DNA from: a bacterium 1XD21-13
GTDB taxonomy: Bacteria; Bacillota; Clostridia; Lachnospirales; Lachnospiraceae
NCBI GenBank assembly: GCA_009917555.1
Contig: QZDX01000018.1
Span: forward strand, 30,765 to 94,764
DNA length: 64,000 nt
Direction: 5' to 3'
This document shows positions 51,914 through 62,051 of this stretch, one piece after another. The translations under genes and the position numbers were made by a program. The stretch's first letter is position 1. Each line of letters starts with the position of its first letter. The notes under the pieces were generated by a model that saw nothing but the letters and a program-made list of their open reading frames with translations, was not told where the DNA came from and ran no database searches.

Positions 51914-53260
51914 ATGATTAGAAAAGTTCTAGTTGCAAATCGAGGAGAGATTGCGGTGCGCATTATCCGGGCCTGCCGGGAGATGGGAATTGAGACCGTT
52001 GCCGTGTACTCGGAGGCGGATCGGGAGGCAATACACGCAAAGCTGGCGGACGAGGCCATCTGTATCGGCCCCGCCGCCCTTTCGGAGAGCTATCTGGCCA
52101 TGGAGAAAATCATCAGCGCCACCGTTGTGTCCGGCGCGGATGCCATTCATCCGGGCTACGGCCTCCTGTCAGAGAACAGCAAATTTGCGGAGCTTTGTGA
52201 GAAATGCCACATTCGCTTTATCGGCCCGTCCTCTCACATTATGGCGAAAATGGGAGATAAGCAGCAGGCCAGAAACACCATGAAGCAGGCCGGTGTCCCC
52301 ATCATTCCCGGCAGTGAGAGCGCTGTCTATGACGCCTCTGCGGGAATGGAGGAGGCTCGGAAGGCAGGTTATCCTGTGATGATCAAGGCAGTTCTCGGAG
52401 GCGGTGGAAAGGGCATGCGCATGGTGGAGCGCCGGGAGGACTTTGAGCAGAGCTTTTATCTGGCACAGACCGAGGCAAAAAAAGCCTTTGGGGATGATGC
52501 CATGTACGTGGAGCATTTCATCACCAAACCGCGCCATATCGAGGTGCAGATCCTGGCGGACAGCCATGGAAATGTCATTCATTTGGGAGAGCGGGACTGC
52601 TCCATACAGCGGAATCACCAGAAAATGATTGAGGAGGCCCCAAGCGCCGCCTTGACGGAGGAACACAGAAAAGCGATGGGAGAGACGGCGGTGCGGGCGG
52701 CCAGGGCTGCCGGGTACACAGGCGCCGGAACCATTGAATTTTTGCTGGAAAAGAGCGGGAGCTTTTATTTTATGGAAATGAATACCCGCATCCAAGTGGA
52801 GCACCCGGTAACAGAGTGGATCACCGGTATCGATCTCATCAAGGAGCAGATACGGATAGCGGACGGAAAAAAGCTGTCCTACACCCAGGAGGATGTGCAC
52901 ATTGCCGGTCATTCCATTGAGGTGCGCATCAATGCGGAAAAGCCTGCGGAGGGCTTTCGTCCCTGTCCTGGCACCGTCACGGGGCTTCATCTGCCCGGCG
53001 GAAAGGGCGTGCGTATTGATTCCGCCATCTACAGCGGTTATACCATTCCCCCCTTCTACGATTCCATGATCGCCAAAATCAGCGTGTGGGCCAAGAACCG
53101 GAGCGAGGCAATCCGAAAGATGCAGAGCGCTTTGGGGGAGGTCATTATCGAGGGCGTGGACACCAACGTGGATTATCAGTATGACATTTTAAATCACCCG
53201 GATTTTCTGGCAGGAAATGTGGACATTGAATTTATCAACGGGCTTGAGGTGAAGGTATGA
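51914..53260 (+). CDS. accC: Biotin carboxylase
   Basis: A 448-residue ATP-grasp enzyme: [30 protein letters not shown], the [12 protein letters not shown] loop, and [15 protein letters not shown]. It carboxylates biotin on AccB. Its TGA overlaps the ATG of accDA. Confidence 0.97.
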   Translation: MIRKVLVANRGEIAVRIIRACREMGIETVAVYSEADREAIHAKLADEAICIGPAALSESYLAMEKIISATVVSGADAIHPGYGLLSENSKFAELCEKCHIRFIGPSSHIMAKMGDKQQARNTMKQAGVPIIPGSESAVYDASAGMEEARKAGYPVMIKAVLGGGGKGMRMVERREDFEQSFYLAQTEAKKAFGDDAMYVEHFITKPRHIEVQILADSHGNVIHLGERDCSIQRNHQKMIEEAPSAALTEEHRKAMGETAVRAARAAGYTGAGTIEFLLEKSGSFYFMEMNTRIQVEHPVTEWITGIDLIKEQIRIADGKKLSYTQEDVHIAGHSIEVRINAEKPAEGFRPCPGTVTGLHLPGGKGVRIDSAIYSGYTIPPFYDSMIAKISVWAKNRSEAIRKMQSALGEVIIEGVDTNVDYQYDILNHPDFLAGNVDIEFINGLEVKV

Positions 53261-55017
53261 ATCTGGATCATGTATTCAAAAAGACCAACAAAAGATTTTC
53301 CTTTGACGGAGAGAAAAAGCCCCAGGTGCCGGAGGGGCTTCTGTGCAAATGCAGCAAATGCGGAGGAACCCTTCTGGTGGAGGATGTGCGGAGCAATTAC
53401 TACGTGTGCCCCAAGTGCAAGGGCTATTTTCGGGTAAAGGCGTATGAGCGCATCCGCCGTCTGGCAGATGAGGGAAGCTTTGTGGAGTGGGATAAGGAGT
53501 TGATTGGCAGCAATCCCATGGACTTTGAGGGCTACGAGGAGAAGCTGGCGGCCACAAGGCTGAAGGCCAGGATGAATGAGGCGGTAGTCACGGGAACATG
53601 TCGTCTAAACGGCTGTGAGACAGTCATCGGCGTCATGGACGGCCGTTTTCTCATGGCCAGCATGGGAGGCGCCGTAGGAGAAAAAATCACGAGGGCCGTG
53701 GAGCGCGCCACCGAAGAGGGACTTCCGGTAATTCTCTTTACCTGCTCCGGCGGTGCCCGTATGCAGGAGGGCATCACCTCTCTTATGCAGATGGCAAAGA
53801 CCTCGGCGGCACTGAAGCGCCACAGTGATGCCGGCCTTTTCTATGTGAGTGTGCTGACCGATCCCACCACTGGCGGCGTGACGGCAAGCTTTGCCATGGA
53901 GGGAGATGTGATTCTGGCAGAGCCGGGGGCTCTCATTGGCTTTGCAGGGCCCAGGGTGATAGAGCAGACCATCCGTCAGAAGCTGCCCAAGGGCTTTCAG
54001 AGATCGGAATTTCTCCTGGAGCATGGCTTCGTGGATCGGATCGTGGAGCGCGATGAGCTAAAGCAGGTTTTGGGCGATCTCCTTCGGCTTCATGTCCGGG
54101 AAGAGGCAGGCCGGAAGGAGCTTCCGGGAGAGAAGTCTTCGGAAGAAGCGCAAAAGCAGGCGGAACTGAAAATAGAGCAAAGGGCAGAGCCAGGGTCAGA
54201 GCAGAGAGCGGAGAGAAGAAGACAGCGCTACCAGAGGATCGGCGTCTGGGATCGGGTACTGCGCTCCAGAGATAAGGACCGTCCCGTGGGAAGCGATTAT
54301 CTGGAGGAGCTGTTTGAGGACTTCTATGAGCTCCACGGGGATCGGTGCTTTGGGGATGATTTGGCTGTTATGGGAGGAATTGCCCGATTTGAGGGAAGGC
54401 CCGTTACGGTCATTGCCCAGGAAAAGGGAAAAGATACGAAGGAAAATATACTTCACCATTTCGGCATGTGCGCCCCGGAGGGCTATCGAAAGGCGCTGAG
54501 GCTGATGAAGCAGGCGGAAAAATTTGGCCGTCCCATTATCTGCCTGGTGGATACACCGGGGGCCTTCTGCGGTCTGGAGGCGGAGGAGCGGGGACAGGGA
54601 GAAGCCATTGCCCGGAATATCTATGAAATGTCCGGCTTAAAGGTGCCGGTCCTCACGGTGATCATCGGGGAGGGCGGAAGCGGCGGGGCTCTGGCCCTGG
54701 CGGTCTCCAATGAGGTTTGGATGCTGGAAAATTCCATCTATTCTATCCTCTCCCCGGAGGGCTTTGCCAGTATTCTGTGGAAGGACAGCAAGAGGGCAAA
54801 GGAAGCGGCAGAGGTCATGAAGCTGACGGCAAGGGATCTGAAAAAGGCCGGCATTGTGGAGCAGGTGTTGGGGGAGCCGAAAAGGTTTTCCAAGGAGACA
54901 CTCACAGAGGTGACGGAGCCCATGCGGGAAAAAATCAGAGGATTTTTGGATACCTATGGGAGCATGGATGCTGAGGCGCTGCAGGATCACCGTTACAAAC
55001 GGTTCCGCAGGATGTAG
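53257..55017 (+). CDS. accDA: Fused acetyl-CoA carboxyltransferase beta-alpha (AccD-AccA)
   Basis: A 586-residue fusion in one frame. Residues 1 to about 285 are AccD, with a four-Cys zinc finger (Cys32, 35, 51, 54) and the GGARMQEG oxyanion region. Residues about 286-325 are a charged Q/E/R linker. The rest is AccA ([45 protein letters not shown]). In most bacteria these are separate genes. It transfers CO2 from biotin to acetyl-CoA to make malonyl-CoA. Confidence 0.95.
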   Translation: MNLDHVFKKTNKRFSFDGEKKPQVPEGLLCKCSKCGGTLLVEDVRSNYYVCPKCKGYFRVKAYERIRRLADEGSFVEWDKELIGSNPMDFEGYEEKLAATRLKARMNEAVVTGTCRLNGCETVIGVMDGRFLMASMGGAVGEKITRAVERATEEGLPVILFTCSGGARMQEGITSLMQMAKTSAALKRHSDAGLFYVSVLTDPTTGGVTASFAMEGDVILAEPGALIGFAGPRVIEQTIRQKLPKGFQRSEFLLEHGFVDRIVERDELKQVLGDLLRLHVREEAGRKELPGEKSSEEAQKQAELKIEQRAEPGSEQRAERRRQRYQRIGVWDRVLRSRDKDRPVGSDYLEELFEDFYELHGDRCFGDDLAVMGGIARFEGRPVTVIAQEKGKDTKENILHHFGMCAPEGYRKALRLMKQAEKFGRPIICLVDTPGAFCGLEAEERGQGEAIARNIYEMSGLKVPVLTVIIGEGGSGGALALAVSNEVWMLENSIYSILSPEGFASILWKDSKRAKEAAEVMKLTARDLKKAGIVEQVLGEPKRFSKETLTEVTEPMREKIRGFLDTYGSMDAEALQDHRYKRFRRM

Positions 55018-55050
55018 AGAATGAAATTGCTCTAAGGAAGGAATAAGAGA

Positions 55051-56118
55051 ATGAAAGGAATGCCTGTAAAAATAGGAGACTTAACCCTGCAAAGACCCAT
55101 TTTCCAGGGAGGCATGGGAATCGGCATCAGTCTCTCCCGCCTGGCCGGTGCTGTGGCGGCGGAGGGTGGTGCCGGCACCATCTCGGCGGCTCAGATTGGC
55201 TTTTTGGAAAAGGATTTTGACGAAAATCCCTTGAAGGCCAATCTAAGAGCCATGGGAAGGGAGCTACAAAAAGCCAGAGAGCTTGCAAAGGGTGGCGTGG
55301 TAGGCTTCAACATTATGGTGGCAATGAACCATTATGAAGAGTATGTGAGGGAGGCGGCAGAACTTGGCGCTGACTTTATCGTATCCGGTGCTGGCCTTCC
55401 GGTGGAGCTTCCGGCCCTTGTGAGGACATTTCCCATCAAGATAGCGCCCATAGTTTCCATGGAAAAATCGGCCAGGGTGATTTTGCAGTACTGGTCAAAA
55501 AAATTTGACCGTATTCCCGATTTCCTGGTGATCGAGGGTCCCAAGGCCGGAGGGCATTTGGGCTTTACTAAGGAGCAGCTTGAGCACTTTGACCCGGACA
55601 CCTACGGGGACGAGGTGGGAAGGATCATCCGTCGGGTGCGGGAGTATGAGGAGCGGTTTGGACAGAAAATCGCCGTAGTCCTGGGCGGAGGAATCAGCGA
55701 CAGGGAGCAGGCGGACGGTGCCTTTCGATTGGGGACGGATGCCATTCAGGTGGCAAGCCGGTTTGTGGCTACAAGGGAATGTGACGCGGACGAAGCCTAC
55801 AAGCAGACCTATCTTGACGCTGGGAAGGAGGACATTGTTCTGGTAAAAAGTCCGGTGGGAATGCCGGGTCGGGCCATTCGAAACGGCTTTTTGGAGCGGG
55901 TACAAAAAGGGGAGCGGATTCCTCCGAAAAAATGCCGCGGCTGCCTTAGAAGATGTAAGCCGGCGGAAATTCCTTACTGTATCACCGAGGCCCTGATTCA
56001 CGCGGCTAAGGGTGAGGTGGAGGATGCCCTTCTTTTTTGCGGGGCGGATACCTGGAAAATTACAGAGCTTGGAACCGTGAAATCTGTTATGGATGAATTG
56101 CTGGGGCCGACCGTATAA
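55051..56118 (+). CDS. Nitronate monooxygenase / FabK-like FMN oxidoreductase
   Basis: A 355-residue flavoprotein related to the FabK above: PIFQGGMGIGISLSRLAGAVAAEGGAGTI, IEGPKAGGHLGF, LGGGISDREQ, GTDAIQVASRFVATREC. The C-terminus adds a cysteine cluster (KKCRGCLRRCKPAEIPYC) not seen in fabK. It may be a nitronate monooxygenase or a second enoyl-type reductase. Last gene of the fab operon. Confidence 0.8.
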   Translation: MKGMPVKIGDLTLQRPIFQGGMGIGISLSRLAGAVAAEGGAGTISAAQIGFLEKDFDENPLKANLRAMGRELQKARELAKGGVVGFNIMVAMNHYEEYVREAAELGADFIVSGAGLPVELPALVRTFPIKIAPIVSMEKSARVILQYWSKKFDRIPDFLVIEGPKAGGHLGFTKEQLEHFDPDTYGDEVGRIIRRVREYEERFGQKIAVVLGGGISDREQADGAFRLGTDAIQVASRFVATRECDADEAYKQTYLDAGKEDIVLVKSPVGMPGRAIRNGFLERVQKGERIPPKKCRGCLRRCKPAEIPYCITEALIHAAKGEVEDALLFCGADTWKITELGTVKSVMDELLGPTV

Positions 56119-56130
56119 TACGGTCGGCCC
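56104..56130 (+). terminator. Terminator-like hairpin using the stop codon as loop
   Basis: GGGCCGACCGTA (56104-56115) and TACGGTCGGCCC (56119-56130) form a perfect 12-bp stem with TAA as the three-base loop. No T run follows immediately. Confidence 0.65.
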
Positions 56131-56477
56131 TGGCTGCTACGCCATTTTAAATTTTGTTAGCGCTTTCATAGGACAGGGATGGTTTCTTTCTGGAATGTTA
56201 TGATTGTTTATATATTGGAAAGATGCTATAATAAAGACAATATTTGACAAATGAAAAAGAGATTTTTTGTGTGAAATTGTGAGTTAACAGAATAAATGTC
56301 AAAAGTGAGTTGTGGCGTGAACGTGTGGGAAAGGCCGGGAAACGCCGTGATTTCAAGGGATATAGCGAATTTAAGAAAGAAAATGTGTGACAAAAGTTTT
56401 AAGCGGAATTGTCAGACATTTTCTTTTTTTGGCCAAAATCGCAGGTTGCATGAAGATATGAGCATTGCGGTGAGGAT
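56131..56477. other. Gap after fab operon, no gene
   Basis: No convincing gene. A 76-codon plus-strand frame (56296-56526) has no good binding site and ends in the repeat cluster, so I treat it as chance. Confidence 0.4.
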
Positions 56478-56582
56478 GCGTTATAACGGAACGTTACAAC
56501 GCGTTACAGGTAATATGAAAGATTAAAAAAGCCTATTAATTGGGGCTTTTTTCTGTAACGGTCAGCGTTATAAAGCGTTACG
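56478..56582. repeat. Cluster of CGTTAY repeats around a terminator
   Basis: Six copies of CGTTA(T/C) in about 105 bases: GCGTTATAAC, ACGTTACAAC, GCGTTACAGG on the left, and GTAACGG, GCGTTATAAA, GCGTTACGAA on the right. An AAAAAAGCC/GGCTTTTTT terminator (56525-56552) sits in the centre. This resembles protein-binding repeats at the edge of an integrated element. Confidence 0.65.
56525..56552. terminator. Bidirectional terminator
   Basis: AAAAAAGCC (56525-56533) pairs with GGCTTTTTT (56544-56552); A and T runs on either side allow use in both directions. Confidence 0.8.
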
Positions 56583-56616
56583 AAAGGTATAATTTAGTGC
56601 AGAAAAAACCTCAAAA

Positions 56617-56719
56617 CAATTCGACAAAATTGATAGATTTATAAAGGATGTCGAATTGGCGTAAAATCAAGCATTTGGGGCAGTTTATATGATAAATTAG
56701 TAAAAAAGTCAATTCGACA
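56617..56719. repeat. Three CAATTCGACA boxes
   Basis: CAATTCGACA at 56617-56626 and 56710-56719, and its complement TGTCGAATTG at 56649-56658. All are exact 10-mers downstream of the truncated XRE gene. Possible regulator or recombinase sites. Confidence 0.7.
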
Positions 56720-56758
56720 AGAACAGGGCAACAAGTAAACCTTTTAATGCAAAAAAAA

Positions 56759-56989
56759 TTAGCTTGCGCTACTACTTTGGTGTGATGTTTCCAAACAGAT
56801 AAACATAAGCTCAAAGAATATCTGTAAACTGGGGTGCTGCCCCTTATTCTCAATATTCGCAAGGTAGCGCGGGGATATATACATTTCGTCGCATACCTTT
56901 TTCCGGCTTTCCTTGCGCCCTTTCCGGGCTGTCTTAATTGCTTCCCCAAAAGCCTTAAAGTCGTATCGTGGTACTGGTCTTTTTGCCAT
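56759..56989 (-). CDS. XRE-family regulator, probably C-terminally truncated
   Basis: A 76-residue protein (MAKRPVPRYDFKAFGEAIKTARKGRKESRKKVCDEMYISPRYLANIENKGQ pattern) with a clear XRE HTH. Proteins of this type usually continue with a longer C-terminal domain after SLQIFFEL. Here the sequence turns atypical and stops. ATG 56989 fits the AGGGTG upstream; 56995 is also possible. Such regulators are common on Firmicute conjugative elements. Confidence 0.65.
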   Translation of the reverse strand: MAKRPVPRYDFKAFGEAIKTARKGRKESRKKVCDEMYISPRYLANIENKGQHPSLQIFFELMFICLETSHQSSSAS

Positions 56990-57090
56990 ATTCATTCACC
57001 CTATTACATTTTACTGTTCACCTTTCTTTTTGGATATGTCTACACAGTACCTATCAATAGCTTAAATAATTCCTATTTCTGCATAGAAAC

Positions 57091-57129
57091 TTTACATCAA
57101 TTTTACAATGCCGCGATATTGGATTTGAT
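57091..57129 (+). promoter_or_regulatory. Pho-box promoter of pst operon
   Basis: TTTACATCAATTTTACAAT carries two TTTACA-type half sites 11 bases apart, followed by GATATTGGATTTGAT. 33 of 39 positions match 63758-63796. The location upstream of pstS, with phoP-phoR in the same locus, suggests PhoP binding. Confidence 0.7.
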
Positions 57130-57192
57130 TTTTGTCCTGTATGATATAGCTGTAAACTTCAAGAAAAACAAAAAGCAAAGGAGATTCAAAAA

Positions 57193-58086
57193 ATGAAAAC
57201 ATCAAAAAAATACTTGGCATTTGCCCTTATGAGTGTTCTAATGCTGTCTGCATTAACGGGGTGCAGTAATAAGAACGAGGGCGATTCAGCCAAATTTGAC
57301 ACAGCAAGAGAGATCAATGTACTTACCCGCGAAGATGGCTCGGGGACACGCGGCGCGTTCATAGAGCTGTTTGGAATCGAGCAGAAAAATGAAGCGGGAG
57401 AAAAAATTGACTATACAGCAGACACCGCCGCCGTTACAAATTCTACGTCTGTTATGATGACAACGGTTGCCGGGGATTTATACTCTATCGGATATATTTC
57501 TCTTGGCTCCATGAATGATACTGTAAAGGCGATTCAGATCGACGGCTGCGAAGCAACGATTGAAAATATCAAAAATGGTACATATAAGATTGCGCGTCCC
57601 TTTAACATTGCGACAAAGGACAGTTTAAGTGACACGGCGCAGGATTTTATCGACTTCATTATGAGTGCTGACGGTCAAGCAGTGATTGAAGAAAACGGAT
57701 ATATTTCTGTATCTGACGCGGGGAGTTACAGCGGGGAAATGGATTCGGGCAAAATTATTGTAGCGGGTTCCAGCTCTGTCACCCCGGTTATGGAAAAGCT
57801 CAAAGAAGCCTATCTTGAGAGAAATCCGGGCGTTACAATTGAGATACAGCAAAATGATTCTTCTACTGGTATGTCTGACACAATAGACGGAACCTGCGAT
57901 ATAGGCATGGCTTCCCGCGAGCTAAAAGATTCCGAAATGGAAAAAGGACTGACCGCTACCGTAATTGCAATGGACGGTATTACAGTGATTGTTAATAATG
58001 ACTGTCCCATAAATAACCTTACAAGTGAACAGGTAAAAGATATTTTTATGGGTAATGTGGTTCGTTGGAGTGAAATATCACAGTAG
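57193..58086 (+). CDS. pstS: Phosphate-binding lipoprotein PstS, permuted domain order
   Basis: A 297-residue lipoprotein with signal peptide and lipobox LTGC. The segment REINVLTREDGSGTRGAFIELFG, normally in the second half of PstS, comes first. The normal first-half segment (KIIVAGSSSVTPVMEKLKEAYLERNPGV ... GTCDIGMASRELKD) comes second. Both belong to the phosphate-binding fold. It captures phosphate for PstCAB. Confidence 0.88.
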   Translation: MKTSKKYLAFALMSVLMLSALTGCSNKNEGDSAKFDTAREINVLTREDGSGTRGAFIELFGIEQKNEAGEKIDYTADTAAVTNSTSVMMTTVAGDLYSIGYISLGSMNDTVKAIQIDGCEATIENIKNGTYKIARPFNIATKDSLSDTAQDFIDFIMSADGQAVIEENGYISVSDAGSYSGEMDSGKIIVAGSSSVTPVMEKLKEAYLERNPGVTIEIQQNDSSTGMSDTIDGTCDIGMASRELKDSEMEKGLTATVIAMDGITVIVNNDCPINNLTSEQVKDIFMGNVVRWSEISQ

Positions 58087-58092
58087 GATTTT

Positions 58093-58127
58093 AAGGGGCT
58101 GCGGTAAGAAAGCCGCCGCCCCTTTTC
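58093..58127 (+). terminator. Attenuating hairpin between pstS and pstC
   Basis: AAGGGGCTGCGG (58093-58104) pairs with CCGCCGCCCCTT (58113-58124) with one mismatch, then TTC. It may limit read-through so that PstS is made in excess of the permease. Confidence 0.65.
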
Positions 58128-58143
58128 AATAAGGAGCATGATT

Positions 58144-58992
58144 ATGAAGAATATAAAAGAAAAAGTGATGAAACTGCTTTTTTTCTTGACAGCCCTTGTG
58201 TCCATAGCAGCGGTAATTCTAATCTGCATATTCCTGTTTGCAAGCGGTATCCCTGCAATAAAAGAAATAGGCGTTTTCAAATTTTTGCTGGGTACAAGCT
58301 GGAAACCCGCAAATAATCTCTATGGGATTCTCCCTATGATTGTCGGCTCTTTCTATGTAACTGCCGGAGCATTGATTATTGGCGTACCGATTGGAATATT
58401 GACAGCAGTGTTCATGGCAAGGTTTGCTCCGAAAAGTATCTATCGGCCTATGAAGGCTGCGGTTCATCTGATGGCGGGGATCCCGTCAGTTGTGTACGGT
58501 TTTTTCGGATTGGTAGTCTTAGTGCCTTTTATTCGGGAAACCTTTGGCGAGGGCGGGATGAGTGTCCTTACCGCTTCCGTCCTGTTGGGGCTGATGATCT
58601 TACCTACCATTATCAGCGTTTCGGAAGCTTCGATCCAGGCTGTCCCGGAAAGCTACTATGAGGGCGGGCTTGCTCTTGGAGCTTCCCATGAAAGAAGCGT
58701 ATTCTTTACAGTTCTCCCCGCGGCGAAAAGCGGAATCTTTGCCGGGGTTGTATTGGGGATTGGGCGGGCAGTCGGTGAAACAATGGCGGTTATGATGGTT
58801 GCCGGAAATCAACCGGCCATTCCGGACAGTATGCTTTCCGGCGTTCGGACACTGACCACAAACATTGTATTGGAAATGGGATATTCTACGGATCTACACC
58901 GGGAAGCGTTAATTGGTACGGCTGTTGTCCTGTTTGTTTTCATTCTCATTATCAATCTGTCCCTCTCCCTGTGGGGAAGGAGGGTGAAATAA
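58144..58992 (+). CDS. pstC: Phosphate ABC transporter permease PstC
   Basis: A 282-residue permease with about six helices. ATG 58144 fits the AAGGAG better than ATG 58138. MAGIPSVVYGFFGLVVLVPF and EASIQAVPESYYEGGLALGASHERSVFFTVLPAA (EAA loop) are visible. Confidence 0.93.
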   Translation: MKNIKEKVMKLLFFLTALVSIAAVILICIFLFASGIPAIKEIGVFKFLLGTSWKPANNLYGILPMIVGSFYVTAGALIIGVPIGILTAVFMARFAPKSIYRPMKAAVHLMAGIPSVVYGFFGLVVLVPFIRETFGEGGMSVLTASVLLGLMILPTIISVSEASIQAVPESYYEGGLALGASHERSVFFTVLPAAKSGIFAGVVLGIGRAVGETMAVMMVAGNQPAIPDSMLSGVRTLTTNIVLEMGYSTDLHREALIGTAVVLFVFILIINLSLSLWGRRVK

Positions 58993-59910
58993 ATGGTTGG
59001 AAAATTGAAACGGAAATGGTGCGCATACAGACGCGACCCTAAATCTTTTGTTCTCTTTCTTTCTGTATGCCTTGCAGCATTGATTACAATGCTTGCGCTT
59101 ATTTTTATTATTGCATACATATTGATAAAAGGGATTCCAAATTTAACGCTGGATTTATTTGACAGCAAATATACAACAGAAAATGTGTCCCTGCTTCCGG
59201 CACTTATCAATACACTGTTCATTATGCTGCTTTCCCTGCTGTTTGCGGTTCCCGTAGGAATTGGTGCTGCAATTTATCTGACAGAATACGCAAGACGGGG
59301 AAATAAGCTGGTTCATATCGTAGGTATTACCGCTGAAACATTGTCCGGGATTCCGTCAATCGTTTATGGGCTGTTCGGTTCCCTTTTCTTCGTGAAATAT
59401 CTTGGGCTGGGGTTGTCTTTGCTGTCCGGGGCTTTGACATTAAGCATTATGATTTTGCCGCTTATTATGCGGACAACAGAAGAAGCCTTGCGAAGCGTTC
59501 CCGACAGTTACCGCGAGGGCAGCTTCGGGCTTGGAGCCGGAAAGCTACGAACCGTATTCTCTATTGTCCTGCCCTGCGCCGTTCCGGGTATCTTGTCCGG
59601 CGTTATTCTTGGAATCGGGCGTATCGTCGGGGAATCGGCGGCACTGATCTTTACTTCCGGAACCGTTGCAGAAATAGCAACAAGTATTTTTTCGTCGGCA
59701 AGAACTTTATCCGTCCATATGTATTCTATTTCGGGTGAGGGACTGTATATCAAGCAGACTTACGCAACTGCGGTTGTATTATTGGTTGTTGTCATTCTGA
59801 TAAATGCACTTTCCGGATTTGCGGCAAAAAAGATAGGAGGTAACACCCTCCGGGTATCCCATTATGCGCAAAAAGATGCGCGGATAGGAGGTAAAAATAC
59901 AGATGGATAA
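58993..59910 (+). CDS. pstA: Phosphate ABC transporter permease PstA
   Basis: A 305-residue permease immediately after pst[21 protein letters not shown] and [34 protein letters not shown] mark it. Overlaps pstB by 8 bp. Confidence 0.93.
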   Translation: MVGKLKRKWCAYRRDPKSFVLFLSVCLAALITMLALIFIIAYILIKGIPNLTLDLFDSKYTTENVSLLPALINTLFIMLLSLLFAVPVGIGAAIYLTEYARRGNKLVHIVGITAETLSGIPSIVYGLFGSLFFVKYLGLGLSLLSGALTLSIMILPLIMRTTEEALRSVPDSYREGSFGLGAGKLRTVFSIVLPCAVPGILSGVILGIGRIVGESAALIFTSGTVAEIATSIFSSARTLSVHMYSISGEGLYIKQTYATAVVLLVVVILINALSGFAAKKIGGNTLRVSHYAQKDARIGGKNTDG

Positions 59911-60652
59911 AATCGTGGTTGAGGATTTGGATTTATTCTACGGAAACTTTCAAGCCTTGAAAAAAATAAATGTGGCGTTTAAGGAACACGAAATTACCGC
60001 GCTGATCGGACCGTCGGGCTGCGGTAAATCGACATTATTAAAAACATTGAACCGAATGAATGACTTGGTGGAGGGCTGCCACATCAAAGGGACTATCCGT
60101 TTAGACGGTGAAGATATTTATGGAAATATGGATATTAACCTACTGCGTAAACGTGTGGGAATGGTATTTCAAAAACCGAATCCGTTCCCTATGAGCATTT
60201 ATGACAATGTTGCCTTTGGAGCAAGGACACATGGTATCCGTTCTAAAGCTGCGCTGGACGAAATTGTAGAGCGTTCCTTAAAAGGGGCGGCAATTTGGGA
60301 CGAGGTAAAAGACAGGCTGAAAAAATCTGCGCTTGGTATGTCGGGCGGTCAACAGCAGCGTCTTTGCATTGCCCGCGCTTTGGCAGTGGAGCCGGAAGTT
60401 TTGCTGATGGACGAACCGACCAGCGCACTTGACCCTATTTCTACGGCAAAGGTAGAGGAACTTGCCGCAGAATTAAAAAAGGACTATACCATTGTCATTG
60501 TGACACATAATATGCAACAAGCACTCCGAATTTCCGACAGGACAGCGTTTTTCCTGCTTGGGGAAATGGTGGAGTTTGGAGAAACAGAAAAATTATTCTC
60601 CATGCCGCAGGACAAGCGGACAGAGGATTATATTACGGGGAGGTTTGGATAA
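59903..60652 (+). CDS. pstB: Phosphate ABC transporter ATPase PstB
   Basis: A 249-residue ABC ATPase: Walker [11 protein letters not shown]-loop VFQKPNPFP, signature [17 protein letters not shown] and Walker [14 protein letters not shown]. Confidence 0.96.
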   Translation: MDKIVVEDLDLFYGNFQALKKINVAFKEHEITALIGPSGCGKSTLLKTLNRMNDLVEGCHIKGTIRLDGEDIYGNMDINLLRKRVGMVFQKPNPFPMSIYDNVAFGARTHGIRSKAALDEIVERSLKGAAIWDEVKDRLKKSALGMSGGQQQRLCIARALAVEPEVLLMDEPTSALDPISTAKVEELAAELKKDYTIVIVTHNMQQALRISDRTAFFLLGEMVEFGETEKLFSMPQDKRTEDYITGRFG

Positions 60653-61293
60653 TGCGCCTAAAATTTGATGAACAGTTAGATTTATTAAATAAAGAGTTGA
60701 TTACAATGGGGGCTTTTTGTGAAAATACGATTGCTATGTCCGCAAAAGCTCTGACAGAGGGGAATCCCGCGCTTGCAAAGGCTGTTCCCGATCTCTCTGT
60801 TCAGATAGACCACAAGGAGCGCGAAATTGAAACTATGTGTCTAAAGCTACTCTTACAGCAGCAGCCCGTGGCAAAAGATTTGAGGGTTGTATCGTCCGCG
60901 CTGAAAATGGTGACAGATATGGCAAGAATCGGAGATCAATCCGCAGACATAGCGGAAATTATCACATTAGCCAATATCCACGCCACCGACGACACACAAG
61001 TTATCCATGATATGTCGGTTGCTGTCATTAAAATGGTAACGGACAGTATTGACGCTTTTGTGAAAAAGGATATGCAGATGGCGAAAGCCGTGATAGATTA
61101 TGATGATGTGGTGGATTCCTATTTCGATAAGGTGAAGAAAATGCTGATTGAACTTTTCAGCAAGCCCGAAACAGACGGTGAGTATGCCATAGACCTGTTA
61201 ATGATTGCAAAATATTTTGAACGTATCGGAGATCATGCGGTCAATATTGCAAAATGGGTTCTGTTCTCAATCACAGGGAACAAAGAGGGGTGA
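60652..61293 (+). CDS. phoU: Phosphate signalling regulator PhoU
   Basis: A 213-residue all-helical protein with two PhoU repeats (DLRVVSSALKMVTDMARIGDQSADIAEI and LLMIAKYFERIGDHAVNIAKW). It links PstSCAB status to PhoR and damps phosphate uptake. Confidence 0.94.
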   Translation: MRLKFDEQLDLLNKELITMGAFCENTIAMSAKALTEGNPALAKAVPDLSVQIDHKEREIETMCLKLLLQQQPVAKDLRVVSSALKMVTDMARIGDQSADIAEIITLANIHATDDTQVIHDMSVAVIKMVTDSIDAFVKKDMQMAKAVIDYDDVVDSYFDKVKKMLIELFSKPETDGEYAIDLLMIAKYFERIGDHAVNIAKWVLFSITGNKEG

Positions 61294-61376
61294 ACATACC
61301 GCCATTGATGAAATATAGGTAATATGGCATGATTGAGTTCGGAATATTGCCACAGGAAAGAAAGGAGCAGATTTAC

Positions 61377-62051
61377 ATGATTTATTGTGTTGAGGACGAC
61401 AGCTCTATCCGTGATCTGATGATATACACATTAAATTCTGCCGGATTTGAAGCAAAAGGTTTTGACGGCGCGGACACCCTTTTTGACGCTTTGCAGACAG
61501 AAAAACCCCAGCTTATTATACTTGATATAATGCTTCCCGGCGAAGATGGCATTTCCATATTGAAAAAGCTGCGTATGCAGGGGACGACAGAGGATATTCC
61601 TGTTATTATGGCGACAGCCAAAGGAACCGAATACGACAAAGTAACCGGGCTTGATTTGGGAGCTGATGATTACCTTGCAAAGCCGTTTGGCATGATGGAA
61701 ATGATTTCCCGTGTGAAAGCGGTATTGCGCCGTACAAGTCCGAAAGAAGAAACTAAAAAGCTAAAAATTGGTAATTTAGAATTGAATTTGGAAACATATA
61801 TTGTACTTGTAAACAACGAACGGGTTCAGTTGACACTGAAAGAACATAAGCTGCTCCATACTTTTATGGAAAACCCCGGACGGGTGTTTACACGCGATCA
61901 GCTTCTTGAAATGATATGGGGCATTGACTACATAGGAGAAACCCGAACCGTAGATGTTCACATTGGAACACTCCGAACAAAATTAGGCGAATGTGGGAGC
62001 TATATTGAAACGGTACGGGGAGTTGGGTATCGAATGGAGGGGGAAGTATGA
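61377..62051 (+). CDS. phoP: PhoP/PhoB-type response regulator
   Basis: A 224-residue OmpR-family regulator from ATG 61377 (AAAGGAG upstream). The receiver domain has the acidic EDD pair, phosphoacceptor Asp in LIILDIMLPGEDG and Lys in YLAKPFG. The winged helix ends GETRTVDVHIGTLRTKLGECGSYIETVRGVGYRM. It probably acts on the Pho boxes at 57.1 and 63.76 kb. Confidence 0.93.
   Translation: MIYCVEDDSSIRDLMIYTLNSAGFEAKGFDGADTLFDALQTEKPQLIILDIMLPGEDGISILKKLRMQGTTEDIPVIMATAKGTEYDKVTGLDLGADDYLAKPFGMMEMISRVKAVLRRTSPKEETKKLKIGNLELNLETYIVLVNNERVQLTLKEHKLLHTFMENPGRVFTRDQLLEMIWGIDYIGETRTVDVHIGTLRTKLGECGSYIETVRGVGYRMEGEV

Noticed and set aside
56296..56526. 76-codon plus-strand frame
   Set aside because: No family resemblance, no ribosome binding site, and it runs into the repeat cluster and terminator.
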